This document shows, one piece after another, positions 7,143 through 15,235 of a stretch of DNA of 59,897 nt. Position 1 is the first letter of the stretch; every line of letters starts with the position of its first letter. Both the position numbers and the translations under genes were made by a program. Location: the NCBI RefSeq assembly GCF_019711515.1, contig NZ_JAIGNO010000014.1:1-59897 (forward strand), written 5' to 3'. Source of the stretch: Qipengyuania qiaonensis. GTDB lineage: Bacteria; Pseudomonadota; Alphaproteobacteria; Sphingomonadales; Sphingomonadaceae. A model generated the notes under the pieces. That model made no database searches. It saw only the letters and a program-made list of their open reading frames with translations, and was not told the DNA's origin.

Positions 7143-8632
7143 CAATATCCCATCCCATGTGCTGCCATGACCACGAGAGAGGCAATTCCCATCAGCGCTA
7201 GCATCGGTTTCCAGATGAAGGCGATCCAGCTGGTGTAGCTGACCTTGGCGGCTGCGAGGCACCCCATCAGCACGGCCGATGTCGGGATGACCAGGTTGGT
7301 GAGTCCATCGCCCAGTTGAAAAGCGAGAACCGCTGTCTGACGCGTGACGCCGGAGAGATCGGCCAACGGCGCCATGATCGGCATGGTGACGCTGGCCTGC
7401 CCGGAACCCGACGCGATGAAGAAATTGATCGCGCTCTGTGCCAGATACATAACCCATGCGGTCATCCATTCGGGCGCCATGGCGGTCAGCGCTGCAAGGC
7501 TGTCCAGCAATGTGTTCATGAGCGAAGGAGAGGCCGGATCGTCTCCACCGAGCAGGAGAAGAATTCCCTTGGCCACACCGACGATCAGCGCGGCGGGGAG
7601 CAACTGCGCCGCGCCGCTTCTGAAGGCTTCCATCATTTCGTTGAGAGAGCATCCGGCCAGTCGCGCTACCCGCGCCACCAGCGCGACCATGATGCCGAGA
7701 GCCATGAACTGCGCGGCAAGCTCGGCAAGATAGTATCCACGGGCGCTAACGCCCCATGCGACCCAGACGATCGTCAATCCAAGAGCGACCATGATGGCGA
7801 TGCGGCCCCATTCGAGCGTATTCTCGTCGCTCGATCCCGACTCGTCGTCGTCCTCGATGGTCCAGTGTCCCGGCACTTGGCCGAGCCTGACTCGCCGGGC
7901 GTAGCGCCAGGTGAACGAGGCGCCGAGCAGCGTGAAAGCGATCCAAAGGCCTATTCGCAACCCCATGCCGGACAGCGGCGGCAAGCCCGAGATCGACTGC
8001 GCGACGATCACGCTGAAGGGGTTCATCCAGCTTGTCGCAAACCCGATCTGGGTGCCCACGATCGTTACCAGTAACACGGTTATCGCATCGTAGCCTGCGC
8101 GCGCGAATGCGGGCGTTATTACCAGCGTCAGGGCGATCGCCTCCTCCGACATGCCGAAGACGGCTCCGACCAGCGAGAACCCGATGAAAAGACCAACTAC
8201 CAGATTCTCGCTCTTGGCCTTTCCGCCGGGAAGCGCGGCCAGCAGCGAAGCGTCGATGGCGCGCGAGCGCGAGATCATCCCGAAAACGCCCCCGATGATG
8301 AGAAGGAAGGCCATAAGTCCAACGGTCGCCGAATAGCGGTCTCCGCTCACTAGCCCGGCAAAGAAGAAATCGAGAAACCCGACCCGCTCCGCGTTCCCGA
8401 GAACGGGCGCAGGGGATGGCGCATCGGCCGGACTGAAACTGCCCGGAACGATGCGGGCAGCGTCGCCAGCGACCGAAAACTCGCCGGGCACGAACACGAA
8501 AGTCGCCGCCCACGCGGCAAGCGCGAGGACGAAAAGGATCAGCAGCGTATCGGGGACCGTCCATGCGAGCGCGCTTTCCTTCCCCTCGGTCGCGGGAATC
8601 GCATGTTCGGGTGAATGTCCTGATGCCGCCAT
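7142..8632 (-). CDS. YfcC/DcuC-family membrane carrier
   Basis: A 496-residue integral membrane protein with about 12 hydrophobic segments, beginning after a 25-residue cytoplasmic tail. It resembles the YfcC group of the DcuC/short-chain fatty acid carrier superfamily. Supporting features are the early loop P-G-E-F, the segment G-G-V-F-G-M-I and the paired half-domain pattern G-M-S-E-E-A-I-A with later G-S-G-Q-A-S-V-T-M-P-I-M-A-P-L. Some relatives carry basic amino acids or peptides. Its place between a TonB receptor and a cyanophycinase, with a one-base overlap to the latter, suggests inner-membrane uptake of beta-Asp-Arg or its products. The substrate is inferred, not seen. Confidence 0.8.
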   Translation of the reverse strand: MAASGHSPEHAIPATEGKESALAWTVPDTLLILFVLALAAWAATFVFVPGEFSVAGDAARIVPGSFSPADAPSPAPVLGNAERVGFLDFFFAGLVSGDRYSATVGLMAFLLIIGGVFGMISRSRAIDASLLAALPGGKAKSENLVVGLFIGFSLVGAVFGMSEEAIALTLVITPAFARAGYDAITVLLVTIVGTQIGFATSWMNPFSVIVAQSISGLPPLSGMGLRIGLWIAFTLLGASFTWRYARRVRLGQVPGHWTIEDDDESGSSDENTLEWGRIAIMVALGLTIVWVAWGVSARGYYLAELAAQFMALGIMVALVARVARLAGCSLNEMMEAFRSGAAQLLPAALIVGVAKGILLLLGGDDPASPSLMNTLLDSLAALTAMAPEWMTAWVMYLAQSAINFFIASGSGQASVTMPIMAPLADLSGVTRQTAVLAFQLGDGLTNLVIPTSAVLMGCLAAAKVSYTSWIAFIWKPMLALMGIASLVVMAAHGMGY

Positions 8633-8720
8633 TGTATTCGCTCCAGTCTGGGCCGGTATTCCATAGCCGCGGCGCCTTGGAATACCGGCTCATCTCTATG
8701 CGCGGTGTGCGTGATCGAAA

Positions 8721-11570
8721 CTAGAACCGCTTGGTTACCCGCACCGTTGCATAGCGGCCGATCAGATCGTGATTGAACAGATCGACATTGGCCGACGCTC
8801 CAAGCACACGCGGGGGATCCGCGTCGAAGACATTGCGCACTGCCAGCTGGATGAAGCTGTCTTCGGCGAAATCGTAACTGACGCTGAGGTCGAAGGTTAC
8901 GTAATCGTCGACGAAATACTCCCGGTCGAGCGGCAGCCCGAGCGCTTCCAGCGTGCGGTCGGAGGGATCGTCACGGTAGCCGCCGGTATAGGAACCCGAA
9001 ATCGATGCCCGCCAATCCCCCTTGCGCCAGCGCAGCCGGCTCGATGCTATCCAGTCGGGATACAAGTAGTCGCCCGCCAACTGCTCGACCGGGCTGGCGG
9101 GGGAACCCTGCCGCTCGAAATTGAAGATGTGGGTCACATCCGCAGTAAAGGTGAATAGGCCTGCGGGCCCTTCGGCCAACCGGTGGGTGTAGGCGATGTC
9201 CAGCCCATCGGTCTTCTGGAAGCCCAGATTTGTGATCTGGAAATGCGCATCGGTCACGAACCCGTTCTGAATTTCGAGCCCGGGCGTCCCGGTCGGCAGT
9301 TCGCCCGGCCCGACGACCCGGAACTCGCCGCCCAGCGCCCGGCGGATGAAATCGTCCTCGTCGATGCCGACCAAGTCCTCGTGGCGGATGTTCCAGTAAT
9401 CGACCAGCAGCTCGATCCCGTTTCCAGGCTGGAGCACTATGCCGGCTCCGAAACTGCGAGCATTCTCGGCACCGAGGTTTGGATTGCCCACGTCCTCCGA
9501 CAGCAAGGCCTCTCCGTCTTCGGTCGGATCGCCATCGCAGGCTCCCGGGGTGGCCTCACAATCGACTCGGTAGGAGGACAGCAACACGCCCGCCCCGCTT
9601 TGTGCGAGCGAGGGAGCGCGGAAGCTGGTCGAATAGTTGCCGCGCAATGCCAGCCATTCCAGCGGTTGCCACCGCGCCGCGATCTTGGGATTGAAGTCGC
9701 TGCCGAAGCCCTCGAAATCGTCGAAGCGCCCAGCAATCTGCACATCGAGAGTGTCGGTAAGCGGAATGTAAAACTCGCCGAAGAGCGACCATGAATTGCG
9801 GTCCGCCTCGGCGCTGGTCGAGGAAAATCCGAGGATCGGTTCGGGATTGTCGGGCGTCGCAACGGCCACGCCGGATGGTACATCGTTCAGCGTCTCACGC
9901 CGGAACTCGCCGCCGAAGGCCGCCTTGAGCGGACCGGCCGGCATGTCGAACAATGTACCGCTGACAAACCCGTCGACCGCATAAAGCCGCGATTCGCCCG
10001 ACCGCTCGGCCTGGGTCTCGAGCAGGTCGAGCACGCCGCCCTCCTGCGTCGTCTGCCCGCCGAAGGGATTGTACCACAGCGTCGTCTTGCCCGCATCCTC
10101 GCAAGTGTCGCCGATGAAGCTCGCATCGGGCCGCACGGGATCGACGTCCCACCGCTCGACCCTGGTACCGTCGGTGCAGATATTGCCGAGATTGAGGTCG
10201 TAAAAAGGCTCCGATAGATACAGTCCCGAAAGCCCGCGCTGGGTCCGGTCGTTGCCGCCGAAAAGGAACGCGATATCGAATTCCCAATCGTCCGAGATAT
10301 CGCCCTTGAGCCCCGAGGTGATGCGATAGCTGTCGGACTCGATTTCGACCGCTCGGGGCTCCGGTATCTTGCCCCACGCATAAATCGGGAAACCGAAATA
10401 GTCGCCGAAGCCGCCTGCTCCGCCTTCATCGACGATATCTTCCTGCAATGCGGCCGGCCAGAACGGGTTCTCGGGATCGATCGGCGCGCGCGAAAAATTC
10501 GCCGGCGAACTGACCCCGCGCGATTTGACCCGTTGGTAAAGGACGTCGTTGTACCAAGTCAGGCTGTCGCTGATCTCGAATTTATGTGTGAACAGCCCGC
10601 CGATGGTTTCGAGCCGATCCTTGGCCGAAACGAATGCATTGGTGTTGACTTCGCAGAACTCGCCAAGGTTGCCGCTGCCGAAGTCTTCGGCCGGACATCC
10701 GCCGTCGGCGGGCTCCTCGGTCTGATCGAAGAACTGCAGGAAGAGATCGTTGAAACTCGGGTAAAAGCCCTGCTGACTGGGCCGGAAACTCTCGGCGCTG
10801 ATGGCGCGGTCGCGCAGGAAGAACGGGTTGCGGCGAAAATAGTCCACCACCAGCATCACCGAGTTGCGCTCGCCGATGCGCGTGCCAAAAACGCCCGTAA
10901 GGTTGTACCTTCCTTCGTCGGTTCCGGCAGTCGAATTGCCATAGCTGGCGGAAAGCTCGATGCCCTCGAAATTGTCGCGCAGCACGTAATTGACGACACC
11001 GGCGACGGCATCGGCGCCATACACAGCAGAGGCACCCGAAGGCAGCACTTCGACCCGCTCAATCGCCGCGAGCGGGATCGAACTCGCGTCGATGAAGCTT
11101 TCCTGCCCCCGGGCGAAGGCGCTGATCTGGGCCCGGCGTCCGTTGATCAGCGTCAGCGTGGCCGACGCTCCCAGACCGCGTAGCGAAACCGCCGACGCGC
11201 CAACTGGTGTGTCGGACGACAGCGCGCCCGCGGTCGCGGTCGAGAACGTCTGCCCGCCACCGGTGGCGACCGGCAGGTCTTCGAGCACCTCGATCAGCGT
11301 GCCCGCGCCGCTTTCGACGATGTCGTCGCGCGATATCGTGACGGTCGGAACCGGCCCGTCTGTTGGCAGACCCGGGATACGGCTTCCGATAACGGTAATG
11401 ACATCGTCTTGCTCGGCCTCGCCCGGCTCGGCCTGAACATCGCTCTGGACTGGATTTTGACTTTGCGCCTGGGCTTGGGCCTGTGCCAAAGCGGGTTGCG
11501 CGGCTCCGGCAAGCAAGACGCTTGCAAGTGCTTTGGCGGTCAGATTGAATTTCGCAGGATTGGCGGTCAT
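8721..11570 (-). CDS. TonB-dependent outer membrane receptor, first gene of the cyanophycin-type operon
   Basis: A 949-residue receptor. A signal peptide with cleavage near A-L-A-Q (about 27-30) precedes a short Ala/Gln repeat. A plug domain follows, with S-L-R-G-L-G, N-G-R-R, I-E-R-V-E-V-L-P-S-G-A-S-A-V-Y-G-A-D-A-V-A-G-V-V-N, and then a long beta-barrel ending in aromatic Phe (V-T-K-R-F). This plug style is common in receptors for oligosaccharides and peptides rather than siderophores. GGGAAGGGA lies about six bases before the ATG. It is followed after 88 bases by the YfcC-type carrier, so it probably brings polymer fragments or dipeptides across the outer membrane. Confidence 0.9.
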   Translation of the reverse strand: MTANPAKFNLTAKALASVLLAGAAQPALAQAQAQAQSQNPVQSDVQAEPGEAEQDDVITVIGSRIPGLPTDGPVPTVTISRDDIVESGAGTLIEVLEDLPVATGGGQTFSTATAGALSSDTPVGASAVSLRGLGASATLTLINGRRAQISAFARGQESFIDASSIPLAAIERVEVLPSGASAVYGADAVAGVVNYVLRDNFEGIELSASYGNSTAGTDEGRYNLTGVFGTRIGERNSVMLVVDYFRRNPFFLRDRAISAESFRPSQQGFYPSFNDLFLQFFDQTEEPADGGCPAEDFGSGNLGEFCEVNTNAFVSAKDRLETIGGLFTHKFEISDSLTWYNDVLYQRVKSRGVSSPANFSRAPIDPENPFWPAALQEDIVDEGGAGGFGDYFGFPIYAWGKIPEPRAVEIESDSYRITSGLKGDISDDWEFDIAFLFGGNDRTQRGLSGLYLSEPFYDLNLGNICTDGTRVERWDVDPVRPDASFIGDTCEDAGKTTLWYNPFGGQTTQEGGVLDLLETQAERSGESRLYAVDGFVSGTLFDMPAGPLKAAFGGEFRRETLNDVPSGVAVATPDNPEPILGFSSTSAEADRNSWSLFGEFYIPLTDTLDVQIAGRFDDFEGFGSDFNPKIAARWQPLEWLALRGNYSTSFRAPSLAQSGAGVLLSSYRVDCEATPGACDGDPTEDGEALLSEDVGNPNLGAENARSFGAGIVLQPGNGIELLVDYWNIRHEDLVGIDEDDFIRRALGGEFRVVGPGELPTGTPGLEIQNGFVTDAHFQITNLGFQKTDGLDIAYTHRLAEGPAGLFTFTADVTHIFNFERQGSPASPVEQLAGDYLYPDWIASSRLRWRKGDWRASISGSYTGGYRDDPSDRTLEALGLPLDREYFVDDYVTFDLSVSYDFAEDSFIQLAVRNVFDADPPRVLGASANVDLFNHDLIGRYATVRVTKRF

Positions 11571-12211
11571 CGTTGGTCCCTTCCCTCATCAGGACTCGTC
11601 ACTTTTCATGCGCAAGCACATGATGCGGCATCGCTCACAGAAGGGCGCCAATAATGAGAATTTCGTACTGGTTCGAAAGTTTAGAACCGATCGACTACCT
11701 CGGCATTTCGACGCTCTTTGAGCGCATGCAAGGGATCACTCGTTGAACCAGTCGGTCAGGTGAAATTCAACCGAACGGCGAACGGCAACTTGGCCAGAAC
11801 TCGGATCGGTCCATCGACTGTTCATATCCGAATGATGTCACAAAGCCGCTGCGCGCGCAAGTTCGATGCGCCAATCGGATATCCAAAGCACGGAAACGAT
11901 CGTGTTGAACTGCCGCGAAGGGCTTTCCAGCACTGCACCTGAGTGCCTTTTTCCATGTGCCGTTCATTTGTACGCGACGTGACCGCTCAGAAACCGAGTC
12001 GAGGAGGAGCAAATGCGACATAGGCAAGTGCCGACGACAATTAAAAAGACGAGCGAATGGCACCTTCTCAGCACATCTCGATAAGCTCGGAATGACCGAT
12101 TATGGGGCGCAAAGCAGTCACACGTTGGGCAGAAAGTCTTGCAGATTGGCACGGATGGAAAGATAACGTTCGAGGTCGTGAGAATTCGTAAATCAGGCTA
12201 CAGTCCGCTAT
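11571..12211. other. Intergenic region with no supported gene
   Basis: These 641 bases lie between divergent genes, so the promoter of the TonB/cyanophycinase operon must lie at its left side. I see no clear -35/-10 pair. The only notable item is a 23-codon frame from ATG 12013 to TAA 12084, preceded by a very strong GAGGAGGAG ribosome site eight bases away. Its product is basic and resembles nothing I know. I do not call it a gene. Confidence 0.5.
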
Positions 12212-12574
12212 ATGGCTGCACCGTTTGGAAACGAAAAAGTCTGGCACAAACCCGGCACACGCGGTGACGCGGATGATCTCGCCCGGCGATTGACCATTTC
12301 GCGGGCAAAGCTGGCGCTCACCATCGGCGTTCATCCATCCGCTCTTTCACGCGATAAGCTGTCGGCCGCGACGCAAATTGCATTCGATCCGTTGCTCGAC
12401 ATTCTCGAACGCGCCACACGGATGGCTGGCGATGAGCAACGCGCCGTATTATGGTTTAATCACTACCCGATCATACCGCTGGGGACGCTGCCTGCTATCG
12501 CGCATGGAGCCAATGGCAACGCAGATGACGTGATGGAGTTTATGGAACTGACGCAGGACGGCGTCTATTCTTGA
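12212..12574 (+). CDS. MbcA/ParS/Xre-type antitoxin-like protein (DUF2384-like C-terminus)
   Basis: A 120-residue protein. Residues about 22-60 look like an XRE-type fold (L-A-R-R-L-T-I-S-R-A-K-L-A followed by I-G-V-H-P-S-A-L-S-R), and the rest resembles the DUF2384 domain: W-F-N-H-Y-P, then the P-L-G-T-L-P block and D-D-V-M-E-F-M. Such antitoxins normally pair with a RES-domain toxin that destroys NAD. No RES gene lies on either side, so this is an orphan antitoxin or a stand-alone regulator. The start codon is ATG in the context G-C-T-A-T-A-T-G; no strong ribosome site is visible. Confidence 0.6.
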   Translation: MAAPFGNEKVWHKPGTRGDADDLARRLTISRAKLALTIGVHPSALSRDKLSAATQIAFDPLLDILERATRMAGDEQRAVLWFNHYPIIPLGTLPAIAHGANGNADDVMEFMELTQDGVYS

Positions 12575-12739
12575 AGCGCTTTTGTCCAGCGCGTGTCAGC
12601 ACTGCCGCATGATCGGCGATGGCCTGTCACTTGTTAACTTCGGCCACCTGTTAGGATCTGCACGGCCTAGTGAACGAGATGTTTCTGTCGAACTGGGCGC
12701 GACCCGCCCGATCGCGGCGACACGGGTCGCGCTATTTCG

Positions 12740-13027
12740 CTAATCTACTTCGTCGGGCCAGACGTCGCCGTTCTCCTCGATCCATCGCCGCAATCGCTGG
12801 GACTGCGCCGAGAACTCGACGCGTTCGGCATCCGACATCAGTCCCGCCGGAATGTTGGTCTGCAGCTGGTCATGGAAGTTCGGCACGGCATCGATCCGCA
12901 CGAGCATGACCTCGACTTGTCCCCGATCGTAGATCTCGAATGTACGGGTCTTCGCGAGCTCGGCATATTTGGCAAAGTCCTTCGCGACCTCGTCGACCGA
13001 CACTCGGAAACAGGCATTGTTTGTCAT
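12740..13027 (-). CDS. Phd/YefM-like antitoxin-type small protein
   Basis: A 95-residue protein starting at ATG 13027. The N-terminal half (F-R-V-S-V-D-E-V-A-K-D-F-A-K-Y-A-E-L-A, then T-F-E-I-Y-D-R-G-Q-V-E-V-M-L-V) follows the Phd/YefM pattern. In that pattern a short strand and helix precede a strand ending in a hydrophobic V-M-L-V, which forms the DNA-binding dimer. The C-terminal tail would bind a toxin, but no toxin-like gene follows; downstream is only a short intergenic stretch. A longer frame extends 17 codons upstream, but it lacks a match to the family there. The assignment is by pattern and moderate. Confidence 0.5.
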   Translation of the reverse strand: MTNNACFRVSVDEVAKDFAKYAELAKTRTFEIYDRGQVEVMLVRIDAVPNFHDQLQTNIPAGLMSDAERVEFSAQSQRLRRWIEENGDVWPDEVD

Positions 13028-13137
13028 AGATTCGAACCTTTCAATTTCTTGCAACGATCCCGCCGACTGCAGAGCCAAGAGGCGATGCTGTCGGGCGGAT
13101 GAAAAGTTCTTGGGGTTCTAAATGATGCACATTGCCT

Positions 13138-13383
13138 TCATTCAATTCTCGTTGGCGACGTCAGCCCCGACGCAAACTGTTCGTCGTCGAGCAGTTCCCT
13201 TATCCTGCCATTGCAGAAACGCATCAGCGCCTCGTACTCACCCCGCGACAGCAGGATGAAGGAAGGCAGGCCGCTATCGTCAACTTCGATTCCCACAGGC
13301 CGGATTGCAGCATCGGCAAGAACGTCATCGAGATCGCGGCAAAGGGCCTCGCGATCGACTGTGCGATAGGTCAGTTTGCGCAT
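13138..13383 (-). CDS. Small Phd-like or hypothetical protein
   Basis: An 81-residue protein. It begins with L-T-Y-R-T-V-D-R-E-A-L-C-R-D-L-D-D-V-L and has P-V-G-I-E-V-D-D-S-G-L-P-S-F-I-L-L-S-R-G-E-Y-E-A-L, a strand plus S-x-x-E-Y-E-A-L pattern resembling Phd/YefM antitoxins. It lies 110 bases upstream of the other Phd-like gene on the same strand and 44 bases after an unknown gene, so the group may be co-transcribed. No partner toxin is recognisable. The call rests on a short stretch only. Confidence 0.45.
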   Translation of the reverse strand: MRKLTYRTVDREALCRDLDDVLADAAIRPVGIEVDDSGLPSFILLSRGEYEALMRFCNGRIRELLDDEQFASGLTSPTRIE

Positions 13384-13427
13384 TCACTTGTCTCCCATCG
13401 GAATTGTCGCCGACCCCGGCAGCGTTC

Positions 13428-13760
13428 CTATTGCTGCGAACGTCGCGCGTAATTGCGCGCATTTCGGACTCTCGGCTTCGTTTCGCTGGCGCTGGTGCTT
13501 TTTCCTTCTGCGCGCTTCACACTCGGATGGACCTGGTTGAAGCGTTTGATCACTGGCGGATCGTATTCGAGATGCTCGATGACCTTCCGCTCGTCGCCCG
13601 GCTCGGTCAGGACGATCTTGCGGTTGTCCTTGGTGACCGTGAGATAGACCGTGACATTGGCGATCCCGTCCGCGCCGTTGAGCTTCAGCGTCTGGAGTAC
13701 TTTGTCCATCGCCTCGCCGAACTCTTCGATCGAATAACGACTGCCAAACTTAATCTTCAT
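13428..13760 (-). CDS. Hypothetical protein
   Basis: A 110-residue protein that I do not recognise. It has a plausible folded N-terminal part of about 75 residues, with alternating strands (V-T-V-Y-L-T-V-T-K-D) and amphipathic helices. A basic, low-complexity tail rich in Lys, Arg and Ser follows, ending R-R-S-Q-Q, and could bind nucleic acid. The exported-protein gene upstream is 34 bases away and the next small gene downstream 44 bases away, all on the minus strand, so an operon is likely. No function is proposed. Confidence 0.5.
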   Translation of the reverse strand: MKIKFGSRYSIEEFGEAMDKVLQTLKLNGADGIANVTVYLTVTKDNRKIVLTEPGDERKVIEHLEYDPPVIKRFNQVHPSVKRAEGKSTSASETKPRVRNARNYARRSQQ

Positions 13761-13794
13761 GACACATTCGCCTCGGCAAATTGGGTAAACGGCT

Positions 13795-14637
13795 TCACTG
13801 TCCGAAACTGCACACCGACGTGTAGGGCTGCGCGAGACGATCGATACGCGACCAGAACGTCTTGGCGCCGTTCGGCGCGCGGCGGTTCGCCGGCACGGCG
13901 ATTTCGGCGAGCGGTCCGCGGATTTCGATCACAAGGCCGCAATTGGTCTCGTCGCCGACTTCGAGTTCGCTATGGAACAGCGCAAGCTCTTGGCGCTCCT
14001 GTGCCAGCTCGTCGCCTGCCCGCGCCAGGCGCTCCGCCTCCTGGGTTTGGTCGGCAACAAAGCTCTGCCGCGTCGGAAGTCTGTCAGGCCTGAAGAGGTA
14101 GATCGCTGTCTCGTTCGACATGCCGAAGATGCTGCCGAATAGGCAGCTGCCCGCATCGCCGTCGCGAAGGATGCCGGAATTGTCCTTCACGACCGACACC
14201 ATGCCTGCAAGCGGAACGCCGTCGGCGCCGTCGCAAATGGCCGCCCTGCCGCGCCACTGATATTTCTCGCCGATCGGGCGCGTCAGATGCGCGAGCACGC
14301 GCTCGGCAAATTGCTCCGTTCGCTCGTCGGCCTGGTCCAGCATGAGGCCGGCTCGTGCCGCGCAGCTGGCCTCGAAATGCGCTAAGGCGCGGTCGGTGGC
14401 GAGTAACGGATCGCGCCTAGCGCTTTCGGAGAAGAACCGCGCCGCGGCGATCTCGTCGGCATTGTCGCTAAGCGGTGTTGCCGCGAGCGCGCTTTCGCCG
14501 CCGATCTCGTCGACGTCATCGCTACCGTCGAGCGCGCGGACGAGCTCGGGCCAGAACTGCCAGTCCTGCGCCCAGGCCGTCACGCTTAGGCCGAGCAGAA
14601 CCACCATGAATATCGAGATGAGACTATCGCGGACCAT
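13795..14637 (-). CDS. Hypothetical exported protein
   Basis: A 280-residue protein of unknown family. A signal peptide is clear: V-R-D-S, then a hydrophobic core L-I-S-I-F-M-V-V-L-L-G-L-S-V and a cleavage site after A-W-A. The mature part has several Cys residues (about six), suggesting disulfides in the periplasm. It also has a Glu/Gln-rich helical stretch around residues 195-225. ATG 14637 was chosen because GGAGGGG lies five bases upstream; ATG 14649 lies before that ribosome site. It leads the group 12740-14637. The proteins downstream look cytosolic, so no shared function is evident. Confidence 0.6.
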   Translation of the reverse strand: MVRDSLISIFMVVLLGLSVTAWAQDWQFWPELVRALDGSDDVDEIGGESALAATPLSDNADEIAAARFFSESARRDPLLATDRALAHFEASCAARAGLMLDQADERTEQFAERVLAHLTRPIGEKYQWRGRAAICDGADGVPLAGMVSVVKDNSGILRDGDAGSCLFGSIFGMSNETAIYLFRPDRLPTRQSFVADQTQEAERLARAGDELAQERQELALFHSELEVGDETNCGLVIEIRGPLAEIAVPANRRAPNGAKTFWSRIDRLAQPYTSVCSFGQ

Positions 14638-15031
14638 ATGCCCCTCCATGCAATGCGAGAGGCGGACCCGAGCCGGGTGTTCGTAACCATGCACTAGGAC
14701 AAGGCGCCGCCGCCTTTGGGCGGAGCCTTGGACATACGCGACGGCCACCCGGCCAAACATATGTTCAGCCCGGACCTAGGTTTGAACGCACTGTCCGGCG
14801 GATGCGGCGAAAGCTTCTTCGGCCTTTCGCCATTGCGAGCCGGCCCACTTGCCGACCGGATTTCGTCCGACGTTGAATCTTTCAAAATTGGTCTGTTGAA
14901 TACGGAAGCGCCCTTCCCGCTATTCGAAAGTGAAGCAGCTTCGAACTTTCCAACGTGGCAATCTGCCATATTCGATCGTACTGTTGGCGACGGTTATGCC
15001 GCAATTAACTATGAGTTGTCTCCCACCATCA
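14638..15031. other. Intergenic region with one strong hairpin; no supported gene
   Basis: The stretch contains a hairpin at 14700-14730 (separate entry). Short open frames on both strands between 14694 and 15165 look like chance frames: their composition is uneven, no ribosome site is convincing, and they match no family that I recognise. Confidence 0.4.
14700..14730. repeat. GC-rich hairpin, possible terminator
   Basis: CAAGGC-CCGCC (14700-14711, with one unpaired base) pairs with GGCGG-GCCTTG (14719-14730) around a seven-base loop, giving about 11 pairs with one internal mismatch. No T-run follows on either strand. It could stop transcripts leaving the DUF1826/MerC remnant on the minus strand. 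Confidence 0.4.
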
Positions 15032-15235
15032 CTAATTGCGCAGATGAGCTATTGCGACCAGAACTGCCCCGAAGCTGGTCAGGGCAACCTCAGCAATCTC
15101 CTGCTCGGCGAAAATGCCGACCGCCATTATTGCCAGGCCAGCCAACTCGTCCATGCCGGAGATAGAGCGATAATCAGGGGCAATAGAAGGCAGTGCACTA
15201 TGCGCAAGCCCGAGATGCCGATGCTGATGCCATCA
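15032..15235 (-). pseudogene. Broken and shortened MerC-domain gene
   Basis: Two pieces of a MerC-type membrane protein lie in different frames. The first (15240 down to about 15130) reads L-D-G-I-S-I-G-I-S-G-L-R-I-V-H-C-L-L-L-P-L, the typical first helix with its H-C pair, and ends at TAA. The second (about 15154 to TAG at 15032) reads L-A-I-M-A-V-G-I-F-A, then E-I-A-E-V-A-L-T-S-F-G-A-V-L-V-A-I-A-H-L-R-N, the typical last helices. The middle helices, about half of the usual protein, are missing. An ATG overlapping the DUF1826 stop (TGATG, 15235-15231) is out of frame with the first piece. MerC relatives are small inner-membrane metal transporters. Confidence 0.6.

Noticed and set aside
12609..12743. 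Plus-strand frame of 44 codons between the MbcA-like and Phd-like genes
   Set aside because: No ribosome site and no family likeness; it is not a RES or other known toxin, so it was not offered as the missing partner.
14694..15165. Overlapping short frames on both strands left of the MerC remnant
   Set aside because: No homology recognised, no ribosome site, and part of the plus-strand frame lies antisense to the MerC remnant, which explains its protein-like look.
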